DNA of 64,000 nt from JBOGNO01 sp050747245. Lineage in GTDB: Bacteria > Acidobacteriota > Terriglobia > Acidiferrales > UBA7541. A program made the position numbers and the translations under genes. The stretch is taken from assembly GCA_050747245.1 (NCBI GenBank), contig JBOGNO010000005.1, positions 1 through 64,000 on the forward strand, in the 5' to 3' direction. Below are positions 52,419-60,957 of the stretch, piece by piece; the stretch's first letter is position 1; the number at the start of each line of letters is the position of its first letter. The notes beneath the pieces are model-generated. The model ran no database searches. It saw only the letters and a program-made list of their open reading frames with translations, and was not told the DNA's origin.

Positions 52419-53351
52419 ATGACGGTGACCTGCCACCGCGCGCTTCGCTCGTATCTGTCGCTCCTTACATTCGTGTTGCTTGCCGCTTCTCCGGCGGCGA
52501 AGGCGCAAGAAGGTCACGAACTGGATCCTTCCGCGGCACTTACATCCGCGCTGTCCGCTGCGTGCAAACAAAATGATGCGCAGTTCTCCTACTATCTGAC
52601 GGCTGACAATTCGGAAGCCTTTCGCGCGCTGCCTACTTCCGAGCGCATTCAAGTTCTAAAGCGAATTTCACTCGCCGAGGATGCGGGACACGCACTGCTC
52701 TCCTCCGATCCGCAGGGACGCCCGATTCTGCGCTGTGAAACGCCTGCGGCGACGATCGAATTCCACTTCGGCGAAGCCAAGCTGCGCGAGAATCTTGCGT
52801 TCATTCCGCTCCAAGTGACCGGCGGCGAAGCGACGGAAATCGGGATGGTTCGCGAGCGCTCAAGCTGGCGGATTCTTTCGGTCGGACTACTGTTGTTCAA
52901 TATTCCGGCGCTTTCGCGGCAATGGCATGAGCAGGATCTGGCCGCGCGCGATGATGCGGCGGCGAAAACCGTGAGCGGCCTTGCGCGCGCCATCGAGACT
53001 TATCGCAAGGCGTTCGGCGCCCTCCCGGAAGCGCTCGCACAGCTGGGCCCGCCTCCCAAAGCAGGCCGCTCGCCCGACGCGGCAGATTTGATTGGCTCCG
53101 ACCTCGCGGCAGGAGAGCGGGCGGGGTTTCACTATCGCTACAGGTTGGTTTCCGCTTCTGACGGCGGTACCGTTGGATTTGAACTCGCCGCGACACCGGC
53201 TACCTACGCCAAGACCGGCAAGCGATCCTATTTCCTCGACACAAGCGGGAAATTTCACGCCGCCGACCACGCCGGCGCTTTTGCCACCGCCGACGACCCA
53301 ACTATTCCGTTGCCAGACCTCAATTCCTCATCAGGGGGCTCTCGCCCTTAG
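52419..53351 (+). CDS. secreted hypothetical protein
   Basis: A 310-residue protein with a signal peptide (about residues 10-29, ending AAKAQ). The middle is a beta-rich domain ('TIEFHFGEAKLRENLAFIPL'); the C-terminal half ('VSGLARAIETYRKAFGALPE', 'HYRYRLVSASDGGTVGFELA') recalls the mature part of type II secretion pseudopilins and their relatives. No family is matched with certainty. It follows the receiver-like gene by eight bases and may be coupled to it. Confidence 0.65.
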   Translation: MTVTCHRALRSYLSLLTFVLLAASPAAKAQEGHELDPSAALTSALSAACKQNDAQFSYYLTADNSEAFRALPTSERIQVLKRISLAEDAGHALLSSDPQGRPILRCETPAATIEFHFGEAKLRENLAFIPLQVTGGEATEIGMVRERSSWRILSVGLLLFNIPALSRQWHEQDLAARDDAAAKTVSGLARAIETYRKAFGALPEALAQLGPPPKAGRSPDAADLIGSDLAAGERAGFHYRYRLVSASDGGTVGFELAATPATYAKTGKRSYFLDTSGKFHAADHAGAFATADDPTIPLPDLNSSSGGSRP

Positions 53352-53434
53352 CGACAGGTAACAGCCAACAACTAAGCGCCTTGGAATGAAAGACTGGAGT
53401 CCGGTGTGAGCTTTGCTCCACCAAAGTTTGAATG

Positions 53435-53465
53435 TTGACTGTGAAGCGCTTACCCTGGGTATAAT
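53435..53465 (+). promoter_or_regulatory. promoter of bioY
   Basis: TTGACT at 53435-53440 and a perfect TATAAT at 53460-53465, with a longish 19-base spacer. The bioY start codon is 52 bases on. No BirA-type operator is recognised. Confidence 0.5.
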
Positions 53466-53516
53466 GCCTCGGAAGAAATCCATGGATGCCGCCAGAAGGG
53501 CGGAGATAAGGAACTC

Positions 53517-54119
53517 ATGGCTACAGCACCCATGAATTACCAGCTTTTGGCGGACCGCATAATCCCCGCCGAAGGCATCGGAGCCAATATAGTTCGCATC
53601 GCCGCTGCCAATGTGTTGTTGATTATGTGCGCCTGGCTGGCTGTTCCGCTCTCCTGGACTCCGGTTCCGATTACCGGACAAACATTTGGGGTGCTGCTCG
53701 TCGCAGTTCTCCTGGGCTCGCGGCGCGGCGCGTTGACGCTTGCGCTGTATCTATTCGAAGGATTTGCGGGCCTACCAGTGTTCGCGCCCATCGGCCTTCC
53801 GGGAGCGGCACGGCTTGCGGGACCCACTGCGGGTTACCTGCTTGCCTACCCGCTCGCCGCATTCGCAGTGGGATGGCTGGTCGAGCGCGGCGCGGGCAAG
53901 TCCGCCACGCACCTTGCGAACGCGCTCTTCGCAGGTGAGATGGCCATATTTGCGGGCGGATGCGCTTGGCTGGCGCTGTGGATGCATGCAGGCTGGCACC
54001 AGGCTCTGTCGGCTGGGCTGATTCCATTCATTCCCGGCGAGATCATCAAGCTGGCGCTGGTAGTCGCTGCCGTAAGGGGCGCCGAGCTAGCGCGCATAAG
54101 AAGTCAGCCACAAGGCTGA
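53517..54119 (+). CDS. bioY: biotin transporter BioY
   Basis: A 200-residue membrane protein with five to six helices and the BioY pattern: 'WTPVPITGQTFGVLLVAVLLG' (about residues 47-67), 'LYLFEGFAGLPVFA' and 'GPTAGYLLAYPLAA'. It is the substrate-binding S component of biotin ECF transport; it may work alone or with shared EcfAT modules, which are not in the window. The ATG follows AAGGAA. Confidence 0.93.
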   Translation: MATAPMNYQLLADRIIPAEGIGANIVRIAAANVLLIMCAWLAVPLSWTPVPITGQTFGVLLVAVLLGSRRGALTLALYLFEGFAGLPVFAPIGLPGAARLAGPTAGYLLAYPLAAFAVGWLVERGAGKSATHLANALFAGEMAIFAGGCAWLALWMHAGWHQALSAGLIPFIPGEIIKLALVVAAVRGAELARIRSQPQG

Positions 54120-54177
54120 AGGTTTATCGGCGTTGTGCAACCGCCTGCAGGCTTGCGAGCGCTATTGAGCAATCTCC

Positions 54178-54612
54178 ATGACCGCAGAAGCCGCCCCACA
54201 GCGTGACCTGAGCGAACAGGCCGTACTGGAAGTTTTCAGCCGCTTCTACGCGGCATTCGAAGGACTCAATCTCGATACGATGGACGCGGTCTGGCTCCCG
54301 GAAGACTGGGTCGAGTGCGTCCATCCCGGCTGGGATCTGCTCCACGGCTGGGAAGAAGTGCGGGAAAGCTGGAAACGTATATTCGCGAACGCGCGGCGCG
54401 TGCACATTGCCCTCGGATCTGTTCACGTGCACATTGAAGGAGGGGTGGCCTGGGTGGCGTGCACGGAGAAAGTCACCACCACTTACGCCGATGGATTCGA
54501 TGAGGCTCTCGTACAGGCCACCAACGTGTTCGTACTGCGCGAGGGCGCCTGGCGCCTGGTGGTCCATCACGGCTCTCCGCTTCCTGCCGCGACGAAAACC
54601 CCCGTGCAATAG
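54178..54612 (+). CDS. SnoaL/NTF2-like protein
   Basis: A 144-residue protein of the NTF2/SnoaL-like fold: 'VLEVFSRFYAAFEGLNLDTM', 'ECVHPGWDLLHGWEEVRESW' and 'WVACTEKVTTTYADGFDEA', then 'EGAWRLVVHHGSPLP'. These small cone-shaped proteins may bind small molecules or act as isomerases. The function here is open. It follows bioY closely but the spacing does not prove an operon. Confidence 0.85.
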   Translation: MTAEAAPQRDLSEQAVLEVFSRFYAAFEGLNLDTMDAVWLPEDWVECVHPGWDLLHGWEEVRESWKRIFANARRVHIALGSVHVHIEGGVAWVACTEKVTTTYADGFDEALVQATNVFVLREGAWRLVVHHGSPLPAATKTPVQ

Positions 54613-54657
54613 CCCATCGCTGGTGATTCGGCTCAACCTCCATTAGAATTTTGTGCG

Positions 54658-55719
54658 ATGACGCACTTCTCAGTTCGCCAACGAAACAGTAGCTGGCTGC
54701 ATCTCGGCGCTCTCTTGCTCGGGAGTCTCGGCGCTGCCGCCACGGCCTCGGGTCAACTTCCGCTTCCGGGGCAAGGCTCCTCGGTCCCGCAGAATGAGCA
54801 GCCGCGCAAAGCGGAATTCGGCCGGCCGATTTTTGAGTTTCACAGCGGCTTCTGGATCAATCTGCATCACTTTCTTTACGAGCAGGCGCGCTTGAGCACG
54901 GGCGCCTCCGCGGATTCCCGGCAATCGGTGGATTGGTCCGCGGCGTTGCACTACTATGCGACAGAGATGTCGAGCCGGGACCTGCTCTTCGATAGCCGCA
55001 TGGTGCTCATCAACAATCGCCTGGCGCAAATGGAGCCTTGCCCCGATCTTTCCGGTACGAGTTCGCCTACATGCGCCTCTGGGCTCCGCCCGGAACTGAT
55101 TGCCACGCTCGAGCGCGCCGCTCCCGTTTATCGCGCGCGCTGGTGGCCGCAGCAGGATCGCGCGAATCGCGCATGGATTGCAGCGGTCGCTCCGATGGTC
55201 CTGCAGATGGGACTGCCGCTGGCCCGGCAATTGAGCCGGGTTTATCACTCGGACTGGCCCGGCGACCCGATTCCTGTAGACGTCACGGCGTACGGTGGAC
55301 CCTTCGGCGCCTACACATCGCTCGATCCCATTCACATCACGGTCTCGAGCGCCGATTCACGCAATCAAGGCCTGGCCGCGTTTGAGATTCTTTTTCACGA
55401 AGCTTCGCACGCGCTTGCCGGAGGAGTCGAGGACGCCATCGTGCGCGATTGCCGCGCGCGGGAGATTCCCGTGCCGCGCGACCTCTGGCATGCTCTGCTT
55501 TTCTATACCACGGGCGAAATGGTGAAGCGTGCGCTCGATCAGCAGAGCCACGCCGCACCCAGCCCGGAAAAGCAGTATGAACCGTACGCCTATCGCAATG
55601 GACTGTACGAGCGTGGCTGGCAGGGTTACGAGCGCGTGCTGCGCGCCTACTGGCAGCCCTATCTGGATGGGAAAGTGGGATTCGACCGCGCCGTGGATCA
55701 GATGGTCGCTTCGCTCTAG
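54658..55719 (+). CDS. secreted putative metallopeptidase-like protein
   Basis: A 353-residue protein with a signal peptide (about residues 14-33). It contains an HExxH zinc motif in 'EILFHEASHALAGGVEDA' (about residue 246), so a peptidase function is possible, though a third ligand is not certain. Other notable segments are 'HSGFWINLHHFLYEQARL' and 'YERGWQGYERVLRAYWQPYL'. No family was recognised. Confidence 0.7.
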   Translation: MTHFSVRQRNSSWLHLGALLLGSLGAAATASGQLPLPGQGSSVPQNEQPRKAEFGRPIFEFHSGFWINLHHFLYEQARLSTGASADSRQSVDWSAALHYYATEMSSRDLLFDSRMVLINNRLAQMEPCPDLSGTSSPTCASGLRPELIATLERAAPVYRARWWPQQDRANRAWIAAVAPMVLQMGLPLARQLSRVYHSDWPGDPIPVDVTAYGGPFGAYTSLDPIHITVSSADSRNQGLAAFEILFHEASHALAGGVEDAIVRDCRAREIPVPRDLWHALLFYTTGEMVKRALDQQSHAAPSPEKQYEPYAYRNGLYERGWQGYERVLRAYWQPYLDGKVGFDRAVDQMVASL

Positions 55720-55736
55720 GTTGCGGGCAAAAACCC

Positions 55737-55766
55737 TTGACATGCTTGAAGCCGTGAATGTACATT
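55737..55766 (+). promoter_or_regulatory. promoter of the GntR operon
   Basis: TTGACA at 55737-55742, an 18-base spacer and TACATT at 55761-55766. Predicted transcription starts near 55773, about a dozen bases before the ATG at 55785. Confidence 0.55.
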
Positions 55767-55784
55767 GTACATGGACAATGTACA
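55759..55784 (+). promoter_or_regulatory. palindromic operator of the GntR regulator
   Basis: TGTACATTGT (55759-55768) and its exact reverse complement ACAATGTACA (55775-55784) are separated by six bases. The site overlaps the -10 box and ends at the base before the start codon, so a bound dimer would block transcription and probably translation. Confidence 0.75.
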
Positions 55785-56204
55785 ATGAAAATACCACCCC
55801 TCTTGCGAATTGACGCGGCCTCGCCGATTCCCCTCTACCGGCAGATCGTCTCCGAGCTTCGCGCGCTGCTTGTCTCTGGCGAGCTGGCCCCGGGAGATTC
55901 CCTGCCCCCCGTGCGCCAGCTGGCCATGGATCTGAACGTCCACCACAATACCGTGGCACTCGCTTACCGCCATCTGGCGGAGGAAGGCTGGCTCGATTTG
56001 CGCCGCGGCCGGGGCGCTAACGTCTTGCCGCGCTCAGGCCCGCGTTCGAATCCCGCGGCAAAGCAAACATTTTTCCGCAATCTTCGCCGCCTCGTTGCTG
56101 AGGCAGCTTCCCAGGGAGTACCTGCTTATGCCATCGCGGAAGTCCTCGGCTCGCAGGCGCGGCGAATGCCGCCGCAGATTGCAAAGAAAGGATCACGCCG
56201 ATGA
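55785..56204 (+). CDS. GntR-family regulator (YtrA type)
   Basis: Starting at 55785 gives 139 residues. The winged helix is complete: 'IPLYRQIVSELRALLVSGEL', 'LPPVRQLAMDLNVHHNTVALAYRHLAEEG' and 'LDLRRGRGANVL'. The remaining C-terminal part is short, as in the YtrA subfamily. It lies over a perfect palindrome that is likely its operator. Its stop overlaps the hydrolase start (ATGA), and the hydrolase overlaps the DUF1648 gene; the three form one regulated unit. Confidence 0.92.
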   Translation: MKIPPLLRIDAASPIPLYRQIVSELRALLVSGELAPGDSLPPVRQLAMDLNVHHNTVALAYRHLAEEGWLDLRRGRGANVLPRSGPRSNPAAKQTFFRNLRRLVAEAASQGVPAYAIAEVLGSQARRMPPQIAKKGSRR

Positions 56205-57547
56205 AAACTCGAACCGCACTTTCCATTAGCTTCTTGTGGATATTTTCTTCGCTGGCAGCGATTGCCGCGCAGACTCCCTCGCCGGATTTCGATGCGCTCG
56301 GCCGCGCGTTTGTGCTGGAGCTTTCGCAGAAGCAATTCGACAAAGCCGTCGCGCGATTCGACGCGCCCATGGTGCAGGCGCTTCCTGCGCCAAAGGTCGC
56401 CGAAACTTGGACGGGACTACTCGGAAAGGTCGGAGAGTTCAAGTCCATTAAAGAGACGCGCGTCGAGGCCATACAGAGATATCACCGCGTTCATGTGATT
56501 TGCGATTTCGAGAAGTCGCCCCTCGACGTGCAGGTGGTCTTCAATTCCGATGGAAAAGTGAGCGGCTTGCATTTCGCTCCTGTAACTGCGGCGTGGTCCG
56601 CACCTGCGTATGCTGACCTGAAATCATTCCAAGAAAGGACCGTCTCCATTCACGATGGAAAGTGGGAGCTGCCCGGAACTCTCACAGTGCCGGTGAAGAG
56701 CGGCCGGTACCCTGCCGTCGTGCTCGTTCACGGCTCAGGCCCGAATGATGAGGATGAAACGATCCTCGGAAATAAGCCGTTCAAAGACCTTGCCTGGGGC
56801 CTGGCCAGCCAAGGAATCGTCGTGCTGCGTTACGAGAAGCGCACGCGAATCTACGGAGCTAAATTTGGCGACGATCCCGATAAGGTGACGGTGAAAGAAG
56901 AAACCATTGACGACGCGCAGGCGGCCGTGGCGATTGCCGCACAGCAGCCCGAAGTCGATCCCAAACATGTGTACGTGATCGGCCACAGCCTCGGCGGAAT
57001 GTTGGGGCCGCGCATCGCGGAGAATGATCCGCAGATCGCCGGATTGATTCTCATGGCGGGCACCACGCGCCCGCTCGAGCAGGTGATCGTCGAGCAAATT
57101 CACTATCTGACGAGCCTTCCGGATGTCACTCCCGAAGACGCGAAGAAGCAGATCGCCGACGCGGAGGATTCCGCGCGGCAGATTGAAAGCCCCAGCCTGA
57201 AGGTGGGGATGCACGTGAAAGTTCTCGGCGCGGACACACCTGCGTCTTACTGGCTCGATTTGCGCGATTATCATCCGGGCGAAACTGCCGCAAAGCTCAC
57301 GATTCCAATTCTCGTCCTTCAGGGCGGCCGCGATTATCAGGTGCGCACGGCCGATTTCGAAGGTTGGCAGAAGGCGCTCGCGGGCCGCGCGAATGTGACT
57401 CTTAAGCTGTATCCGGCCCTCAATCACCTCTTTGCCGAAGGAACCGGGCCTTCCACTCCGCAGGAATATGACAAGCCGAGCCACGTTTCGGCCGAGGTGA
57501 TCAAAGACATCGCCTCGTGGATTCAAGCGGGAGGTACATTCAAATGA
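56201..57547 (+). CDS. secreted alpha/beta hydrolase with N-terminal DUF3887
   Basis: A 448-residue protein: a signal peptide (about residues 1-23), a DUF3887-like domain (about 30-130; 'FDKAVARFDAPMVQALPAPK'), and an alpha/beta hydrolase (about 145-445) with the nucleophile elbow GHSLGG (about residue 263), 'VVLVHGSGPNDEDET' for the oxyanion hole, and a late His in 'YPALNHLFAEG'. It would cleave esters or peptides in the periplasm. It is coupled to the GntR gene upstream and the DUF1648 gene downstream by four-base overlaps. Confidence 0.9.
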   Translation: MKTRTALSISFLWIFSSLAAIAAQTPSPDFDALGRAFVLELSQKQFDKAVARFDAPMVQALPAPKVAETWTGLLGKVGEFKSIKETRVEAIQRYHRVHVICDFEKSPLDVQVVFNSDGKVSGLHFAPVTAAWSAPAYADLKSFQERTVSIHDGKWELPGTLTVPVKSGRYPAVVLVHGSGPNDEDETILGNKPFKDLAWGLASQGIVVLRYEKRTRIYGAKFGDDPDKVTVKEETIDDAQAAVAIAAQQPEVDPKHVYVIGHSLGGMLGPRIAENDPQIAGLILMAGTTRPLEQVIVEQIHYLTSLPDVTPEDAKKQIADAEDSARQIESPSLKVGMHVKVLGADTPASYWLDLRDYHPGETAAKLTIPILVLQGGRDYQVRTADFEGWQKALAGRANVTLKLYPALNHLFAEGTGPSTPQEYDKPSHVSAEVIKDIASWIQAGGTFK

Positions 57548-58668
57548 GCCAAATCTCGCTTCCAGGTTTGGATTGGTTCTATCTCGCGGACATTGTCGCG
57601 ATGGGTGGATTTTTCTATTGCCTCCCGAACCTCACGCGGCGCGATGTTTTCTTCGCTGTCACCGTTCCATCGGGCTTTCGAAGCACCCCAGAAGGGCGTT
57701 CCGCGCTTCGAATCTTCCGCGTGTGGATGTTTTTTCACACGCTCATTGCTCTTGCCATTCTAGGGAGCGGTATTTGGCGCGGCAGTCTCCTGATTACGAT
57801 GGCCGCCATTTACTGGCAGATATTTGGCGCGCTTCTGGCTTTTTTGCGCGCGCGGAAGCAGGTCATGCCGTACGCCGTCGCTCCTTCCACCGCGCGCGAA
57901 GCTTCGCTTGGTCCTCGCGCACCAGGATTGCTAAGCCGGCGTCTTCTCCAGATTGGACCATTCGTTATCCTCGCCGTGGCTGCCGTGATTCTCGCTCTGC
58001 ACTGGCAGCAGATTCCCGCGCGCTTTCCCGATCACTGGGGACTCGACGGCCGGCCGAACGGCTGGGCCACAAGAACTTTCATGGGCGTTTTTGGAATTTT
58101 GATATCAGGGGCTGCGGTTTGCGTTGGAATTGCCTTGCTCGCTTATGCCGTCGTTCACTGGTCGCGTCACATAAACGCCAGCGGCGGGGAGGCCGCGCAC
58201 GAAGACCACTTTCGCCAGGTCCAGCTCGCCATCATTTTGACTTCGGAGTATTTCATTGCGCTGATGTTCTCCTGGGGCGCGCTGCTCCCATTGCGCCGCC
58301 TTCCCGAATCGATGCCCGGCGGGTTCGGCTACATCCTGGCGGGCACGCTCGTTTACGTCATTGCGATTCTGGCAGTAGCCGTGCGCACTGGGCAGGGTGG
58401 TTCGAATTTGGGCGCTGGAGTGATGCGTGCTGAAGCCTCCGCAGCGCCTGCGTCTACGGGCGCTGCCCCAATCGGAGATCGCACGCCCGATGCTTGTTGG
58501 AAGCTCGGCGTCTTCTACATCAATCGCGACGATCCTGCCGTGCTGGTTGAAAAGTGTTTCGGATTCGGATACACCCTCAACTTTGGCAATCCGCGCTCGT
58601 GGGCACTGCTGGCCGCGTTCATCTTGGTGCCGCTGGCCGTTTCGCTACTCATTGTTCACAAGCACTAA
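57544..58668 (+). CDS. DUF1648/DUF5808 membrane protein
   Basis: Starting at the ATG overlapping the hydrolase stop gives 374 residues. About seven membrane helices are visible. A DUF1648 segment ('IPARFPDHWGLDGRPNGWATR', about residues 158-178) and a C-terminal DUF5808 segment ('FYINRDDPAVLVEKCFGFGY') mark the SdpI-related family. These proteins often lie with ArsR or GntR regulators; some give immunity to membrane-active peptides. The job here is unknown. Confidence 0.85.
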   Translation: MSQISLPGLDWFYLADIVAMGGFFYCLPNLTRRDVFFAVTVPSGFRSTPEGRSALRIFRVWMFFHTLIALAILGSGIWRGSLLITMAAIYWQIFGALLAFLRARKQVMPYAVAPSTAREASLGPRAPGLLSRRLLQIGPFVILAVAAVILALHWQQIPARFPDHWGLDGRPNGWATRTFMGVFGILISGAAVCVGIALLAYAVVHWSRHINASGGEAAHEDHFRQVQLAIILTSEYFIALMFSWGALLPLRRLPESMPGGFGYILAGTLVYVIAILAVAVRTGQGGSNLGAGVMRAEASAAPASTGAAPIGDRTPDACWKLGVFYINRDDPAVLVEKCFGFGYTLNFGNPRSWALLAAFILVPLAVSLLIVHKH

Positions 58669-58771
58669 CCTCGCTTGCTGCATCGGCACATTTTTATTCT
58701 GCGCTCTTCCGCATAAGCCGGAGGATTCAGCGCCCCCGGCTTCCCTACCGTTGCGCGCCTCGAAAAAAACC

Positions 58772-58800
58772 TTGCATTCAGATTGGTACTATGGTACATT
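58772..58800 (+). promoter_or_regulatory. promoter of 58825 operon
   Basis: TTGCAT at 58772-58777, 17 bases, and TACATT at 58795-58800; the -10 box matches that of the GntR operon. A GTAC-TATG-GTAC palindrome lies in the spacer. Confidence 0.45.
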
Positions 58801-58824
58801 TCTACCAGATAAGGAGCAAAGCCA

Positions 58825-59121
58825 ATGACGGCTGACAGAAAACATATCGTGGAGCGCGTGCAAACGGGGGTGCGCATGGAAAAGCGCCTCCTCAAGGTGC
58901 TCAAATCCTTCGCCGACTATCACGATCTCACACTCGGCGATCTGCTCGAAGGCATCGTCCTGCACGCCTTCGATGGAAAGTGCCTCTTCCAAAAATCGAA
59001 TCTCCAGCGCATTAAGGAATTGAAAAAGTTTTACGGTCTGGACCTGGATTTCCGCGACAGCCATCGCTTGATTGAGTCCCGCGCGATGCGCTCGTCAAAA
59101 AGGGAGAACCGCGGAAGATGA
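58825..59121 (+). CDS. small hypothetical protein
   Basis: A 98-residue helical protein with an AAGGAG site ahead of the ATG. 'GVRMEKRLLKVLKSFADYHD' and 'LTLGDLLEGIVLHAFDG' recall ribbon-helix-helix or similar DNA-binding folds, but I cannot name a family. It is the first gene of a unit with a DoxX-like membrane protein (four-base overlap) and another hypothetical gene. Confidence 0.75.
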   Translation: MTADRKHIVERVQTGVRMEKRLLKVLKSFADYHDLTLGDLLEGIVLHAFDGKCLFQKSNLQRIKELKKFYGLDLDFRDSHRLIESRAMRSSKRENRGR

Positions 59122-59486
59122 ATCCAAATCTCAAGAAATTCGCCATTCCTGGATTGCGCTGGACCCTCTGCCTGGTAGTCTTGCTGAAATCCATCCAATT
59201 CGCTTTCTCGTCCTCGGAGATTCATCACTTCGCCCGGATGGGATTTCCGCAGTGGATTCGCTTGACGCTTGCCGGGGGCGAAATTGTAGCCGCGCTGCTT
59301 TTTCTCGTGCCTGCCGCTAGCGTCGCGGGAGGTTACCTGCTACTGATTATTTTCGCGCTCGCTGCACTGATTCACGTATTGCACGGCGACTACGACGTGG
59401 GCGCCCTCTTGATCTATTTCATGGCCGTCATCGTCTGCATGGCCTATGGCGGACAAAAAACTTCGGAGGCGAAACATGAGCGATGA
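59118..59486 (+). CDS. DoxX-like membrane protein
   Basis: A 122-residue protein with four membrane helices ('WTLCLVVLLKSIQFAFS', 'LAGGEIVAALLFLVPAA', 'VAGGYLLLIIFALAALIHV', 'ALLIYFMAVIVCMAY'), fitting the DoxX/DUF4149-like small membrane family. Its ATG overlaps the stop of the preceding gene. The role is not known. Confidence 0.75.
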   Translation: MNPNLKKFAIPGLRWTLCLVVLLKSIQFAFSSSEIHHFARMGFPQWIRLTLAGGEIVAALLFLVPAASVAGGYLLLIIFALAALIHVLHGDYDVGALLIYFMAVIVCMAYGGQKTSEAKHER

Positions 59487-59880
59487 AGAGCTGATCGCGC
59501 AATTCGAGAACGGCGCCGTGCCCGGCGAGTCCTTTCATCACCACGATCACGTGCGAATGGCCTTCCTCTACCTGTGCCACTACCCGCCGCTAGAAGCCAT
59601 CGGACGATTTTCCGGCGCACTTGCAAGGATCGCGACCGCCAACGGCAAGCCCGGCCTCTACAACGAGACCGTCACGTGGGGATTCCTGCTTCTCGTCCGG
59701 GAGCGCATGATTCGCGCGGGAAATCGGCAGAGCTGGGATGAATTCGCGGCCGGCAATGCGGACCTTTTGAACTGGAAGGATAATGTTCTCAGAAGGTACT
59801 ACCGCGACGAAACGCTCTTTTCGGAGCTTGCGAAGAAAACTTTTCTTCTTCCAGATCGAGCCCTCACGGCCCGCGATTGA
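59476..59880 (+). CDS. hypothetical protein
   Basis: The ATG at 59476, after GGAGGCGAAAC, gives 134 residues. It overlaps the end of the membrane-protein gene by 11 bases. A His-rich patch 'FHHHDHVRMAFLYLCHYPP' (about residues 17-35) is notable and may bind metal. The rest is helical ('WGFLLLVRERMIRAG'). No known family is assigned with confidence. Confidence 0.75.
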   Translation: MSDEELIAQFENGAVPGESFHHHDHVRMAFLYLCHYPPLEAIGRFSGALARIATANGKPGLYNETVTWGFLLLVRERMIRAGNRQSWDEFAAGNADLLNWKDNVLRRYYRDETLFSELAKKTFLLPDRALTARD

Positions 59881-60021
59881 AAATCAGGAAACATTGCGGG
59901 CGCTCTGCATTTGTTCCCCTTTTCAGCCTGTGGTAATCTCGATTGTTCACCGGCGATAGAAAACGCCGCGCGGCAGCCATTCCTTTTCAAAGATTTCTAC
60001 CGCAATGGGCAGATATTTTGG

Positions 60022-60957
60022 ATGCATCGCAAGCCCAGCCCACAAGCGGTGAATGGAAGTCGCGTCGCGGCCGCCGAACCAGGAGCGCAGGTGGCCACAC
60101 AACCAGCCCCACGGGTACAGGAAATCTCGCTTGCGCATTCGCCCGATTCGGATGATGCGTTCATGTTTTACGCGCTGGCGACGGGCAAGGTGCGCACGCC
60201 CGCGCTGAAGTTCCATCACACGCTTTCCGATATCGAAACGCTGAATCAATCGGCGCGGCAGGAAGTCTATGACGTCACCGCCGTGAGTTTTCATGCCTAC
60301 GCCTATCTGAGCGACAAATATATTTTGCTGGATTGCGGCGCAAGCTTTGGCGAAGGCTACGGCCCGATCGTGGTCTCCTCGCGCCCCATCAGGAAGGACA
60401 GCCTTGCCGGATGCACCGTCGCGGTCCCCGGCATGCTCACGACTTCCTATCTAGCCCTGAAACTCTTCGAACCCAAGGTCGAAACCGTTACGCTTCCCTT
60501 CGACAAGATTCTCGACGCGGTCGCGCGCAAGGAAGTCGAAGCGGGGCTCCTTATCCACGAAGGCCAGCTACTGTACTCAGATGCCGGCTTGCAGAAGGTA
60601 GTGGATCTCGGCCTGTGGTGGCAGGAGGAAACCCACTTGCCTTTGCCGCTCGGAGCGAACGTCATCCGCCGCGCACTGGGGCCGGTTTTGGGAGCGCGAG
60701 TGGCGCGCGCCATCCGCGAAAGCGTCGCCTACGCGCTCGAGCACCGTGAGGCTGCGCTCAACTACGCTTTGCAGTTTGCTCGCGACATGGAGCCGGAAAT
60801 GGCCGATAAATTTGTGGGCATGTACGTGAACCGTTGGACGCTCAATTACGGCGAAGAGGGCCGCGCGGCCGTGCGCGAATTGCTGGGCCGCGGCGCGGCA
60901 GCCGGAATTATTCCCTCCGGTGTGCAGATAGAATTTATTTCCGAGGAGTCCGAATGA
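60022..60957 (+). CDS. mqnD: 1,4-dihydroxy-6-naphthoate synthase (MqnD)
   Basis: Starting at the ATG at 60022 gives 311 residues, although the first 35 are not family sequence; the frame is open to 59911. The periplasmic-binding-protein-like MqnD pattern is clear: 'ISLAHSPDSDDAFMFYAL', 'LSDIETLNQSARQEVYDV', 'CGASFGEGYGPIVVSS' and 'LALKLFEPKVETVTLPFDKI'. It converts cyclic dehypoxanthine futalosine to the naphthoate, a step of the futalosine menaquinone route. It overlaps the next gene (60954-60957). Other mqn genes are not in the window. Confidence 0.92.
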   Translation: MHRKPSPQAVNGSRVAAAEPGAQVATQPAPRVQEISLAHSPDSDDAFMFYALATGKVRTPALKFHHTLSDIETLNQSARQEVYDVTAVSFHAYAYLSDKYILLDCGASFGEGYGPIVVSSRPIRKDSLAGCTVAVPGMLTTSYLALKLFEPKVETVTLPFDKILDAVARKEVEAGLLIHEGQLLYSDAGLQKVVDLGLWWQEETHLPLPLGANVIRRALGPVLGARVARAIRESVAYALEHREAALNYALQFARDMEPEMADKFVGMYVNRWTLNYGEEGRAAVRELLGRGAAAGIIPSGVQIEFISEESE

